Assembly: GCA_963715565.1 (NCBI GenBank)
Contig: OY970256.1
Span: 5,580,001-5,644,000 of the forward strand
Length of the DNA stretch: 64,000 nucleotides
Direction: 5' to 3'
Source of the DNA: JACVRN01 sp963715565
Lineage (GTDB): Bacteria; Acidobacteriota; Blastocatellia; Pyrinomonadales; Pyrinomonadaceae
Positions 8,640 to 17,331 of the stretch are shown here, one piece after another (the stretch's first letter is position 1; every line of letters starts with the position of its first letter). The notes beneath the pieces are model-generated. The model was not told where the DNA came from. It was given only the letters and a program-made list of their open reading frames with translations, and ran no database searches. A program made the position numbers and the translations under genes.

Positions 8640-9881
8640 CTAGCGTCGCTTGCGTTTGCGGTCTTTCTTTTTGTCCTTGACGGCGCGTTTCATCTGCTCG
8701 CGCAGGACGCGCGTGCGCGAAAGGACGACGCTCGCCATCGTCTGCGATTCAGGCGCGCTCATCCACTGCATCATCGAAGAGAGAAACAGCTCCTTCAGAT
8801 AAGCGAAGGAGAACTCTTCTGTCTGCTCTACAATTTTGCGTACGCTTCGTTCCGCCAACTGTAGCTCCGCTTGCAGCGCCGCGTTCCACGCGTTGATGTA
8901 AGCCGCGCGCTCCGTCGCACCGGGCAGCTCGAAATAGTACTTGCGGTCGAAGCGGCTCGGGCGGTCGAGGATGGCCGTGTCGAGCCGCTCCGGGTGGTTC
9001 GTCGTCGCCAGCACCAGAACGCCTGTGTTGACGGCAAAGCCGTCCAGCTCGTTGAGGAAGAACGAGCGATTGCGGTCGTCTATCAACGAGTCCAAATCTT
9101 CCAGGACCAGCAGGCATGGCTTGGTGCGCCGCGCCTGTCGGAAGACGCGCGCGATGTTGTCATGCTCCGTGCCGTAGTACGACTTAAAGCTCTTGACGTA
9201 GAGGCAGGGCTGTCCCAGCAGGTTGATGAGAGCTTTGACCGTGTGCGTCTTGCCTAGCCCCGGCGCACCTATCAGTAGCACGCCGCGCTTCCACGGAATC
9301 CCGTAGCGCGCGTAAGTCTCTTCAGCTTTGAAGAAGCGCACGAAGTCGTCCTGAATCTCCTGCTTGAGCGAGCCGCGCAGGATGAGATTGTCGAACGTCG
9401 CTCCCTTGATGGCCTTGAACAGCTCTTTGTTCTTGCCCCAGTAGCCGTCTTCAAAGACCAGCACTTCGCCGCGCACCTCTGTCGACCATTCGCAGACGGC
9501 CTTTAAGAAATTTTCGGCCACGTCCTCGGCATCCGCGACAATCCATGTGTGACGCGTCTTGCAGCCGTCGTCCATCCACGTCAACAGCACGACGTCCAGA
9601 AAATGGCCCTGCCATGAGACGTTGTACCAGGCGTTCTCGGCTTGCCGTCGCAGCTTCCTGCGCGGTCCCTGCCACTCGGTCTTGATCTGGTTGTAGACGG
9701 AAAGGTCCTGCACTATAAAGCAGTGGCCGCCGCGAACGTAGTCCTCCAGGTCAAAGCAGTCGGTGTCGCTTTCGATGACAGCCTTTTCAGAGTACAGCTC
9801 CGCCAGCTCGTGGCTCACGTAGTAAGCCACGTAGTCGGACGGATAGCACAATGCTTCGCTAATAAAGTTTTCCTGCACCAT
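8640..9881 (-). CDS. AAA+ ATPase, FtsH/BCS1-like core with unknown N-terminal domain
   Basis: A 413-residue protein. The first about 190 residues form an unrecognised domain rich in aromatic residues. A single AAA+ module follows: Walker A GAPGLGKT (205-212), Walker B LLVLEDLDSL (257-266), sensor-1 ATTNHPERL and an arginine-finger-like DRPSRFDRKYYF. The C-terminus is strongly basic (KDKKKDRKRKRR), suggesting nucleic-acid or membrane-surface contact. The frame extends to 9995, but M at 9881 is preferred because the upstream extension is low-complexity. It converges on the aminotransferase at 7497 with a 9-nt gap. Role unknown; a remodelling or disaggregase function is only an inference. Confidence 0.75.
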   Translation of the reverse strand: MVQENFISEALCYPSDYVAYYVSHELAELYSEKAVIESDTDCFDLEDYVRGGHCFIVQDLSVYNQIKTEWQGPRRKLRRQAENAWYNVSWQGHFLDVVLLTWMDDGCKTRHTWIVADAEDVAENFLKAVCEWSTEVRGEVLVFEDGYWGKNKELFKAIKGATFDNLILRGSLKQEIQDDFVRFFKAEETYARYGIPWKRGVLLIGAPGLGKTHTVKALINLLGQPCLYVKSFKSYYGTEHDNIARVFRQARRTKPCLLVLEDLDSLIDDRNRSFFLNELDGFAVNTGVLVLATTNHPERLDTAILDRPSRFDRKYYFELPGATERAAYINAWNAALQAELQLAERSVRKIVEQTEEFSFAYLKELFLSSMMQWMSAPESQTMASVVLSRTRVLREQMKRAVKDKKKDRKRKRR

Positions 9882-10434
9882 AAAACAAACGCGGCACGCC
9901 GCCGCTCTCAAGCTCTGCGAACGCACATGACTGGCAGAGCGCGCGACGGAGCTTTCACACGCAGACGGCTGTGCCCTTCGAGTTTGACTCGACAAGGTTA
10001 AAAACTTTGTGTTTTTAGCTGTAGCAGTTAGAAAACACTTAGAGTGTGCGGCCCCCCGAAAGGGGTCGCCATCAATTGGGGCTCTGGCCCGTAAAGGATG
10101 TGAGTCGTATCGTCATCAACATGGCTGTTACTTCCAGCGCAAACTTTCAGCCACCATAACGCGGTTCCAACCGCGAAGTCAATACTGACTGCGCTCGCTT
10201 CAGGGGCAAGCTATTGACAATTGATTGCCGCGTGCGTAAGGTAGCAACCGCCTTCACTAGAAGTAGCATCGCGAGCCTGTTTTCTATCTTTCACCTCCTG
10301 TTGGAACAGTTTCGCAGGGCCATCATTTCCTGATGATTATTCTGAGCCGCAGCTTGCGGAAGGAGCCCTTTATTATTGATTTAGTCTGATTAGGACAGCA
10401 CGCCTTTACGGTCATTCTCTCTCGGAGAGTCGTG
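9882..10434. other. 550-nt non-coding divergent region between AAA+ gene and CHAT gene
   Basis: No convincing gene. It holds a GC hairpin GCGGCCCC/GGGGTCGC near 10045-10070, a candidate plus-strand promoter at 10214-10242, and a perfect minus-strand AGGAGGTGA at 10291-10299 that is not followed by a start codon at usable distance. The latter could equally be chance or an anti-Shine-Dalgarno-like element on the plus strand. Confidence 0.5.
10214..10242 (+). promoter_or_regulatory. Candidate sigma-70 promoter upstream of CHAT gene
   Basis: TTGACA at 10214-10219 and TAAGGT at 10237-10242 are separated by 17 nt, about 190 nt upstream of the CHAT start. The -35 is perfect, while the -10 is weak (3 of 6), so this is a tentative call. 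Confidence 0.35.
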
Positions 10435-13413
10435 ATGAGTCGCTTCGGTATTTACCTCACTTCCCCAACGCAGCCCGCGCGCTGTCTCTTTCCTGAAAGC
10501 GCGTGGAATCGTCGCGCGATAGCTCTTATCATTTCGCTCGTTGGCTTCATCATCTTCTGCGCGGAAGTTACAGGGCCGCGCGCACACGCAAGCAATCCAC
10601 AATCTCCACTCGAACGAGACCTTGACGGCAACAGCCTACAGTCCTATCGCATGACGCTCACCGGCGGGCAATTCATACGCGCCGTTTTCGACCAGCGCGG
10701 AATAGATGTAGTCGTCACGCTCTCTGACCCGAATCAGGAAAAGCTGTTGGAGGTTGATAACCCTCTGGGCGCGTGGGGGCCGGAGATTCTTTTTTTTGAA
10801 GTGCCACAAAGCGGCTCTTACCTTCTGGAAGTTCGCCCACGCAAGCCAACTGCGCCGCCCGGACGTTACAGATTTACACTGGAAGCCAGGCAGCCAACAG
10901 CCGCAGACCGCAATCGCCTCGCCGCCGAAAGAGTCTTTGCGGCGGCCACGCAGATGTTCATGATGGATTCGGCCACGAGCGCACGGAATGCGACTGTGAA
11001 GTACACAGAAAGCAGGCATCTCTTCCGGCTGGCGAATTATCGGCAGGGAGAAATAATTTCTCTCGTCTCAATCGCTGAAATCGCGGCTTCGCGCGGAGAC
11101 GCGCGCCGTGCGCAAGCGGTTTTCACAGAGGCGTTAGCAATCGCGCGCGAGACGGGCAATCGCGCCGAAGAGGCCATGACGCTGAGCCGCATCGCCGAGC
11201 TTCATCAATCAACCGGAAACCGCAAAGACGCGATTGAAAACTTTAATCAGTCCGCGCAGATTTTTCGTGCCTCCGCTGATAACCGCGCCGCCGCTTACAC
11301 GCTCGTCCATCTGGGGTCTGTTCACGATTCGATGGGCGAGAGCCAGAAGGCGCTGGATAATTTCAGACAGGCGATTCCGCTTTTTCAGAATGCGCAGGAC
11401 AGGCGTGGCGAAGCTTACACGCTCAACAAAATCGGATTGGTCTATGACGCGTTGGGCGACAAACAAAAAGCGCGCGCATCTTACGCGCGAGCGCTGGCGC
11501 TCTTTGAAGAGATTAATGATTGCAGCGAAGTTGCTCCGACGCTCTCGAATCAGGCTCTGGACTTATTTAATTCGGGCGACACGACGCAGGCGCTTGAGAA
11601 GCTCATTCAAGCGCTCGGGCTTCAGCGTGATAGTAATGACCGCAAGGGCGAGGCCACGACGCTCAATAACATAGGCTATATCTATTCTTCTACGGGGCAG
11701 ACGCAGAAGGCGCTGGAATATTTAAATCAGGCTCTGCCGATTCAACGCGAGGTGGACAACCGCGAGGGCGAGGGCGATTCGTTAAGCAACCTGATGTTCA
11801 CATGGAAGGGTGCGAGCAAGCTGCCCGCAGCGATTTTTTACGGCAAGGGCGCGGTCAATGCTTATCAGGATGTGCGCGCAAAGATTCCGCCGCTCGACAA
11901 GGACGCGCAGAAGAGTTTTCTCAAATCCAAGGAGGGAAGCTATCGTGAATTAGCAGACCTGCTCGTCGCGGGAGGCCGTCTGCTGGAAGCGCAGCAAGTC
12001 CTCGGGCTCTTGAAAGAAGAGGAGTACTTTCAGTTTGTGCGACGCGACGGCGACGCCACCGCAAACTCCACGGCCCCCGCCGCGATGTCGCCCGAAGAAA
12101 AAGATTTGGCCGACCGCTATCAGCAGATTTCCGGCCAACTCGCTATACTCGGTAAGCAAAGAGCAGAGCTACTGGATAAACAGCGGCGCACGCCCGACGA
12201 GCAACGACAGCTCTATAAATTAGAGGCCGATTTGAACGTCGCTAATTTAGAGTTTCAAAAATTTATAGAGCGCATCTCCGTAGAGCTTGGCGCAAAGCCG
12301 GGCGGCGAGCGCGTAGAGCAACTGAAAGACCCGCAGCACATCGTCAACATCCTGAAAGAGCTTGGCCCCGGCACAGTCGCCCTCTACACCTTTGTAGGCG
12401 AACAGAAATACAGCGTGATTCTCGTCACACCCTACGTACAGATAGCGCGCGAATATCCGGTTCGTTCCGCGGACCTCTACAAAAAGGTGCTCGCCTTCCG
12501 CGAAATTCTGGAAGACCCCGGAAGAGATGCGCGCCCGCTCGCGCAGGAACTCTATCGCATACTGATTGGTCCCATCGCTAACGATTTAAGAGCCACGGGC
12601 GCGGAGACTTTGATGTGGTCGCTCGACGGAATCCTGCGCTACATCCCCGTCGCGGCGCTGCATGACGGCGAAAAATACATGGTCGAGCGTTACCGCAACA
12701 CAGTCTTTACGCCCGTGAGCACGACGCGCCTGCGGGACCAGCCGAGCGCGAAGTGGGCGGGCCTCGGCTACGGCGTCTCGAAGGGCCAGCCCGGCTTTCA
12801 ACCTCTGGCCGAAGTCTCGCGGGAATTGACGAGCATCTTTCGTGAAGAGAGCGCGGCGCAAACGAGCGGCGCGGGCGTGTTGCCCGGAAGGATTCGCGTC
12901 GATGAATTGTTTACAAAGATGGAGATGGACACGGCGCTTCAGCAGAAGAGATACACGGTCGTACACATCGCCAGCCACTTTCAGTTTGAGCCGGGCAACG
13001 AAACGAAATCATTCCTGCTCTTAGGCGATGGCACGCGCCTCACGCTGGACCAATTGAGAAGCTCGCCCGACTATTTTCGCGGCGTGGAATTGCTGACGCT
13101 CTCCGCCTGCAACACCGCGACGGGCGGGACGGGCGCTGACGGCAAAGAGGTCGAAGGCTTTGCTGTCCTCGCCCAGCGACAGGGAGCCGATGCGGTGCTC
13201 GCGAGCCTCTGGCCCGTCTCGGACGCCTCGACGCGCCTCCTGATGCAAAGGTTTTATCAACTACGCGACTCAAGGCCCGGCACGCAGAAAGCCGAAGCGC
13301 TGCGACAGGCTCAAATCGAACTCGCTCGCGGTCAGCTCAAAGGCCCCAACGGCCAGAACTACTCTCATCCCAACTTCTGGGCCCCCTTTATACTGATAGG
13401 GAACTGGCTGTAA
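10435..13413 (+). CDS. TPR-CHAT domain protein (caspase-like protease fold)
   Basis: A 992-residue protein with an N-terminal hydrophobic segment (about residues 28-45), a beta-rich domain to about residue 150 and a run of tetratricopeptide repeats (roughly 180-480, e.g. LGSVHDSMGESQKALDNF). After a helical linker comes a C-terminal CHAT domain (about 680-992). The caspase dyad is intact: His848 in VVHIASHF and Cys892 in LSACNTATGG. CHAT domains are clan CD peptidase relatives, some of which (bacterial Craspase/Csx29, gasdermin-activating proteases) cut partners on activation. ATG 10435 follows CGGAGAG; GTG 10432 also possible. Export or membrane anchoring makes an envelope role likely. Its 3' end overlaps the convergent STAND gene by 144 nt. 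Confidence 0.88.
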   Translation: MSRFGIYLTSPTQPARCLFPESAWNRRAIALIISLVGFIIFCAEVTGPRAHASNPQSPLERDLDGNSLQSYRMTLTGGQFIRAVFDQRGIDVVVTLSDPNQEKLLEVDNPLGAWGPEILFFEVPQSGSYLLEVRPRKPTAPPGRYRFTLEARQPTAADRNRLAAERVFAAATQMFMMDSATSARNATVKYTESRHLFRLANYRQGEIISLVSIAEIAASRGDARRAQAVFTEALAIARETGNRAEEAMTLSRIAELHQSTGNRKDAIENFNQSAQIFRASADNRAAAYTLVHLGSVHDSMGESQKALDNFRQAIPLFQNAQDRRGEAYTLNKIGLVYDALGDKQKARASYARALALFEEINDCSEVAPTLSNQALDLFNSGDTTQALEKLIQALGLQRDSNDRKGEATTLNNIGYIYSSTGQTQKALEYLNQALPIQREVDNREGEGDSLSNLMFTWKGASKLPAAIFYGKGAVNAYQDVRAKIPPLDKDAQKSFLKSKEGSYRELADLLVAGGRLLEAQQVLGLLKEEEYFQFVRRDGDATANSTAPAAMSPEEKDLADRYQQISGQLAILGKQRAELLDKQRRTPDEQRQLYKLEADLNVANLEFQKFIERISVELGAKPGGERVEQLKDPQHIVNILKELGPGTVALYTFVGEQKYSVILVTPYVQIAREYPVRSADLYKKVLAFREILEDPGRDARPLAQELYRILIGPIANDLRATGAETLMWSLDGILRYIPVAALHDGEKYMVERYRNTVFTPVSTTRLRDQPSAKWAGLGYGVSKGQPGFQPLAEVSRELTSIFREESAAQTSGAGVLPGRIRVDELFTKMEMDTALQQKRYTVVHIASHFQFEPGNETKSFLLLGDGTRLTLDQLRSSPDYFRGVELLTLSACNTATGGTGADGKEVEGFAVLAQRQGADAVLASLWPVSDASTRLLMQRFYQLRDSRPGTQKAEALRQAQIELARGQLKGPNGQNYSHPNFWAPFILIGNWL

Positions 13414-16400
13414 GCGATCAAGACGGCTTCCATCTTTTCCGCGCCCGCGTTGCAGCATCACTTCCTCATCCGTCGCCGCGTACCACAGCCTCACATTGCG
13501 ATCAACGCTTCCAGTGGCAAGCGTTTTGCCGTCGGGTGAAAAGGCCAGCGCAACAATAGCGCCGAAGTGACCTTTCAGAGTAACAAGTTCCTGGTATGTC
13601 GTGGCGCTCCACAGCTTCACTAGATTATCGACGCTCCCGGTAACGATGGTCTTACCGTCGGGTGAAAAGACCACGTCCGTAACAAGACCATTATGACCCC
13701 TGAGCGTTTTCAGCTCACGTCCCGCCCCGACGTCCCATAACCTCGCTGTTCGATCAAAGCTCACGCTCGCGAGCGTCTTGCCGTCGGGTGAAAAAGCTAT
13801 TGCAGTGATCGTGGCCGTATGTCCTTTGAGCGACAGCAGTTCTCGTCCTGAAGCCACGTCCCACAACAGTATGAGATTCTCACTGCTTGTGCTCGCAAAT
13901 GTCTTGCCGTCGGGTGAAAAAGCCATATTCACGTTTTCCTCATACCGCCCATTGAACGAAGACAGTTCTCGTCCTGAAGCCACGTCCCATAATTTTACCA
14001 TACCATCTGGACTCGCGGTGGCGAGCATTTTACCATCCGGCGAGAAGGTCGCAGGTGTTGTGTTACTCGTGGCTTCCTTGAGCGTTAACAGCACTCGTCC
14101 TGAAGCCGCGTCCCACAGTTTGACGGTGTCCTCAACACCTAGGCCAGCCAGCGTTTTCCCGTCCGGCGAAAGGGCGATGAAATAGCTATCTTTTTTTAGG
14201 TCAATCTTGAACGACCCCAACTCTCGCCGCGACGCAGTATCCCACAGCTTGACGTTGGCATCCTTACTGATGGTGACAAGCACCTTGCCGTCGGTTGTGA
14301 AGGCCGCTGATAAAACAACATCTTTATGCCCCCTGAGCGTCACCAGCTCATCTTGTGAAGTGATTCGCCACAGCCTCGCGGTTCTGTCAAGACTGCCAGT
14401 GACGAGCGCTTTGCCGTCGGGTGTAAAAGCTATTGTCATGACGCCGTCGGTGTGATATTTGCGCGCGGCCAATTCTCGACGTGAGGCCACGTCCCAGAGC
14501 TTGACGGTATTATCGAAACTGCCGGTGGCGAGAGTTTTCCCGTCCGGCGAGAAGGCCACGGAAAAGATGTCGTCCGTATTGCCCGTGAGCGACGCCGTCT
14601 CCTGTCGTGAAGCCACGTTCCACAGCTTAACGACATTATCCCCACCGCCAGTGGCGAGCGTTTGACCGTCCGGCGAGAAAGCCACGGAGAAAACAGATTC
14701 CTTATGTCCGAAGCTTGCCAGTTCTCGCCTCGTGGTCGTATCCCATAACTTAGCCGTCTTATCTCCACTGCAAGAGGCAAGCATCTTGCTGTCAGGCGAG
14801 AATGCCACAGCCATGATGCCCTCCGCATGTCCGGTGAGCGACGCCGTCTCCCGTCGTGAGGCCACGTCCCAGAGCTTAACGGTCTTATCACGACTGCCGG
14901 TGGCGAGAGTTTTACCGTCCGGCGAGAAGGCCAGATATCGAACAGCAACCGTATGTCCGGTGAGCGACGCCATCTCTCGACGTGAGGCCACGTCCCAGAG
15001 CTTGACGGTCTTATCGCGGCTCGCGGTGGCGAGCATTTTACCGTCCGGCGAGAAGGCCACGGAAAGGACGGCATCCGCATGCCCTTTGAGCGTTGCAAGC
15101 TCCTGTCGCGTGGCGATGTTCCAGAGCTTGACCGTGCTATCCCCGCTGCCGGTGGCGAGAGTTTTACCGTCCGGCGAGATAGCCACGGAGTAGATAGTCT
15201 CCGTGTGGCCTGTGAACGTGGTTATATCGGTGTTATAACGCCGCCAGAGATAGTACCATTCGAAGCCGAGTACATCTTTTTCATCCCAGAGAGCCGCGAG
15301 GAATTCCTGCGCGCGCGAGATGTTCTTTTCTTCGTATGCCTGCTGCGCGAGGCCGATATTAGCGGCGTATAGAAGACGCGCGTTCCGCTTCTCCTCGGCC
15401 TCTGCACGCTCTTTCTCCGTGACTGCAATCAAGCGTTGCGTTTCCGTCGCACTCCTTGCAGCTTCCGCCGCGCGTTTTTCCGTTTCGGCACGGTGCGCGT
15501 TCTCGCGTGCGATGCGTGCCTGCTCCAACGCTTGCAGCTTGGCCTCTTCAGCTTTTTTCTTTTCGACGAGGGCCACGCCCTTAGACTCTTCAGCCTTTTC
15601 CCGCTCCGTCGTGGCAAGCGCGCTGGCAGCTTCGGCGTTGAGACGTTCTCTTTCCGCATTGACGCGCTCCATATCCGACTGTGTAAACGCCTGATTGGCA
15701 ATCAGTGTTTGCTGCTGAGCAATTTTCGTCTGTCGCGTAGCCTCTCGCTGCTGGCTGAAGGCGTAGACGGTCGAGCCTAAAGAGATGAGAAAGGCGAAGA
15801 GTAGAATCGCGGCGATTATGCGTGCGCGTCGCAGCTCGCGTTTGCGGCGACGTTCGCTTTCTTCGGCCTCGCGTTCGCGCGCCTCGCGGCTCTTGTCGAG
15901 GAAAGTCATTGCGCCCGCGAAGTCTGGATGATAACGCTCGGCCCAGACCGAGTTCGGGCGACTCTGCTCGCGCCAGTTGAGGGCGAGTTGCAGGTCGGGG
16001 TCGTGCCAGAGAGCGGCTTCGTCTTTTTGATGCAGGGCTGCTGTGTCGGCCAGTCGCTGGTAGATGCGGACGGAGCGTGATTCTTCATCAACCCACTGGC
16101 TCAGACGCTGCCAGTTGCGTATCAGGCTCTCATGTGAAATATCAATCAGAGAGTCTGCGCGTAAAGGAGTGGCGGCGGGCGGCATCAGGAAGGAGCGTCC
16201 CTCGCGGCGAAAGGGCTCTATGACGGAGATGACTTCCTGTTCACTGGCTTCGACGACGGCGCAGAGCACGCGCAGTTCCGTCTGGCGTCGCGTCTCGCGG
16301 TTGTCTTTACCTTTTTCGGTGAGCGCTTTGAAAATCCTTTCGGCAAGCAAGCGGCTGCGCTCGTCGGGCAGCTCGAAATAAGCTTCGTCTGCGTGACGCG

Positions 16401-17331
16401 AGAGGGCTTCGCTCATCCCGCCGATGGCTTCGTAATGATGTAGGTCGAGCGGCTCGTCAGGCTTGGCCTCCTTTTTCCAGTTGTTCCACGTACGCATCAG
16501 TGCGTGTTGCAGGATTGGTAGCTGGTCCGGGTTGTCGCCCATCTCGTTTAAGAGACGATTGACGAGGCGCGGCGTAATCTGCGCGCCGCCGACGGCGACG
16601 GGGCCTGTGACGGCTTCGCGGCGCTGCTCGCGCGTCAGGCGCGGAATTAAGTACTGGCCTTCGTTGATGGCTTCGGGCAAATCCCAGAAGAGCGAACAAT
16701 CGCCTATGTAGTCCGAGCGCAAAGTGAGCACGACGTAGATGTTTATCTCTCGCTGCCGCGCGGCTTCGAGCAGGAGTTTCACAAAAGCCGCCGCTTCATT
16801 TTGATAACGCTCGTCGCGGTCTGCGACCTGCGCGTAGCGAAACAGCTCTTCGAATTGATCCGCGATGACTAGAAGATTTTCGTTCCCGGGCATGCGGTTC
16901 TGGCGGACGGCTTCGACGAGGCCCAAACTCCCGCGCCGCAAAGTTGCTTCCGTGATGGTCGTCTGAAGCTCTGCGTTCTCGGCTATCTCCGAGCCGAAGA
17001 CGTCTGCGGAGTTGAGCGCGCGAGCTAGATTACCAAGAGGGTCGTTGCCGGGACGCATCAATGCGACGCGCCAGTTTGAGCCCGCGCTCGTTAATGAACC
17101 GCCGTAGAGCGTCGGCAAGAGTCCCGCGCGCACGAGCGATGATTTACCGCTTCCCGAAGTGCCGACGACCGCCACGAAACGCGTAGAGCTTAACTTACGC
17201 AGGAGCTGTTCGTTCTGCCCGTCGCGCCCGAAGTATAGATGGCTCTCGTCGAATTCAAATGGCCGCAGGCCCGGAAACGGATTGGCGGTCACTTCTATGT
17301 CCGACATGCGATTGATGCTCTCTGTAATCAT
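13270..17331 (-). CDS. STAND-type NTPase with transmembrane segment, coiled coil and 14 WD40 repeats
   Basis: A 1353-residue protein. Residues 15-36 carry the nSTAND1-type lead NPFPGLRPFEFDESHLYFGR. Walker A is GTSGSGKS (57-64) and the Walker B-like strand is LLVIADQFEEL (153-163). A winged-helix/arm region extends to about 480, then a single transmembrane helix (503-525) and a long charged coiled coil (about 526-650). Fourteen WD40 repeats (about 705-1295) probably form two seven-bladed propellers. ATG 17331 overlaps the TIR gene stop as ATGA with AAAGGAG before it, so the pair is coupled. STAND proteins are ligand-sensing oligomerising switches. The last 50 or so residues are non-WD40 and encoded antisense to the CHAT gene. 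Confidence 0.88.
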   Translation of the reverse strand: MITESINRMSDIEVTANPFPGLRPFEFDESHLYFGRDGQNEQLLRKLSSTRFVAVVGTSGSGKSSLVRAGLLPTLYGGSLTSAGSNWRVALMRPGNDPLGNLARALNSADVFGSEIAENAELQTTITEATLRRGSLGLVEAVRQNRMPGNENLLVIADQFEELFRYAQVADRDERYQNEAAAFVKLLLEAARQREINIYVVLTLRSDYIGDCSLFWDLPEAINEGQYLIPRLTREQRREAVTGPVAVGGAQITPRLVNRLLNEMGDNPDQLPILQHALMRTWNNWKKEAKPDEPLDLHHYEAIGGMSEALSRHADEAYFELPDERSRLLAERIFKALTEKGKDNRETRRQTELRVLCAVVEASEQEVISVIEPFRREGRSFLMPPAATPLRADSLIDISHESLIRNWQRLSQWVDEESRSVRIYQRLADTAALHQKDEAALWHDPDLQLALNWREQSRPNSVWAERYHPDFAGAMTFLDKSREAREREAEESERRRKRELRRARIIAAILLFAFLISLGSTVYAFSQQREATRQTKIAQQQTLIANQAFTQSDMERVNAERERLNAEAASALATTEREKAEESKGVALVEKKKAEEAKLQALEQARIARENAHRAETEKRAAEAARSATETQRLIAVTEKERAEAEEKRNARLLYAANIGLAQQAYEEKNISRAQEFLAALWDEKDVLGFEWYYLWRRYNTDITTFTGHTETIYSVAISPDGKTLATGSGDSTVKLWNIATRQELATLKGHADAVLSVAFSPDGKMLATASRDKTVKLWDVASRREMASLTGHTVAVRYLAFSPDGKTLATGSRDKTVKLWDVASRRETASLTGHAEGIMAVAFSPDSKMLASCSGDKTAKLWDTTTRRELASFGHKESVFSVAFSPDGQTLATGGGDNVVKLWNVASRQETASLTGNTDDIFSVAFSPDGKTLATGSFDNTVKLWDVASRRELAARKYHTDGVMTIAFTPDGKALVTGSLDRTARLWRITSQDELVTLRGHKDVVLSAAFTTDGKVLVTISKDANVKLWDTASRRELGSFKIDLKKDSYFIALSPDGKTLAGLGVEDTVKLWDAASGRVLLTLKEATSNTTPATFSPDGKMLATASPDGMVKLWDVASGRELSSFNGRYEENVNMAFSPDGKTFASTSSENLILLWDVASGRELLSLKGHTATITAIAFSPDGKTLASVSFDRTARLWDVGAGRELKTLRGHNGLVTDVVFSPDGKTIVTGSVDNLVKLWSATTYQELVTLKGHFGAIVALAFSPDGKTLATGSVDRNVRLWYAATDEEVMLQRGRGKDGSRLDRLQPVPYQYKGGPEVGMRVVLAVGAFELTASEFDLSLSQRFGFLRAGP

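Noticed and set aside
10211..10299. Small Cys-containing ORF behind AGGAGGTGA on the minus strand
   Set aside because: The only starts are GTG within the Shine-Dalgarno itself or ATG 20 nt beyond it; spacing does not fit and the products are not peptide-precursor-like.
15320..15694. 124-codon Ala/Ser/Phe-rich plus-strand frame resembling a membrane protein
   Set aside because: Antisense of the STAND coiled-coil region; the charged coiled-coil codons read backwards give hydrophobic sequence.
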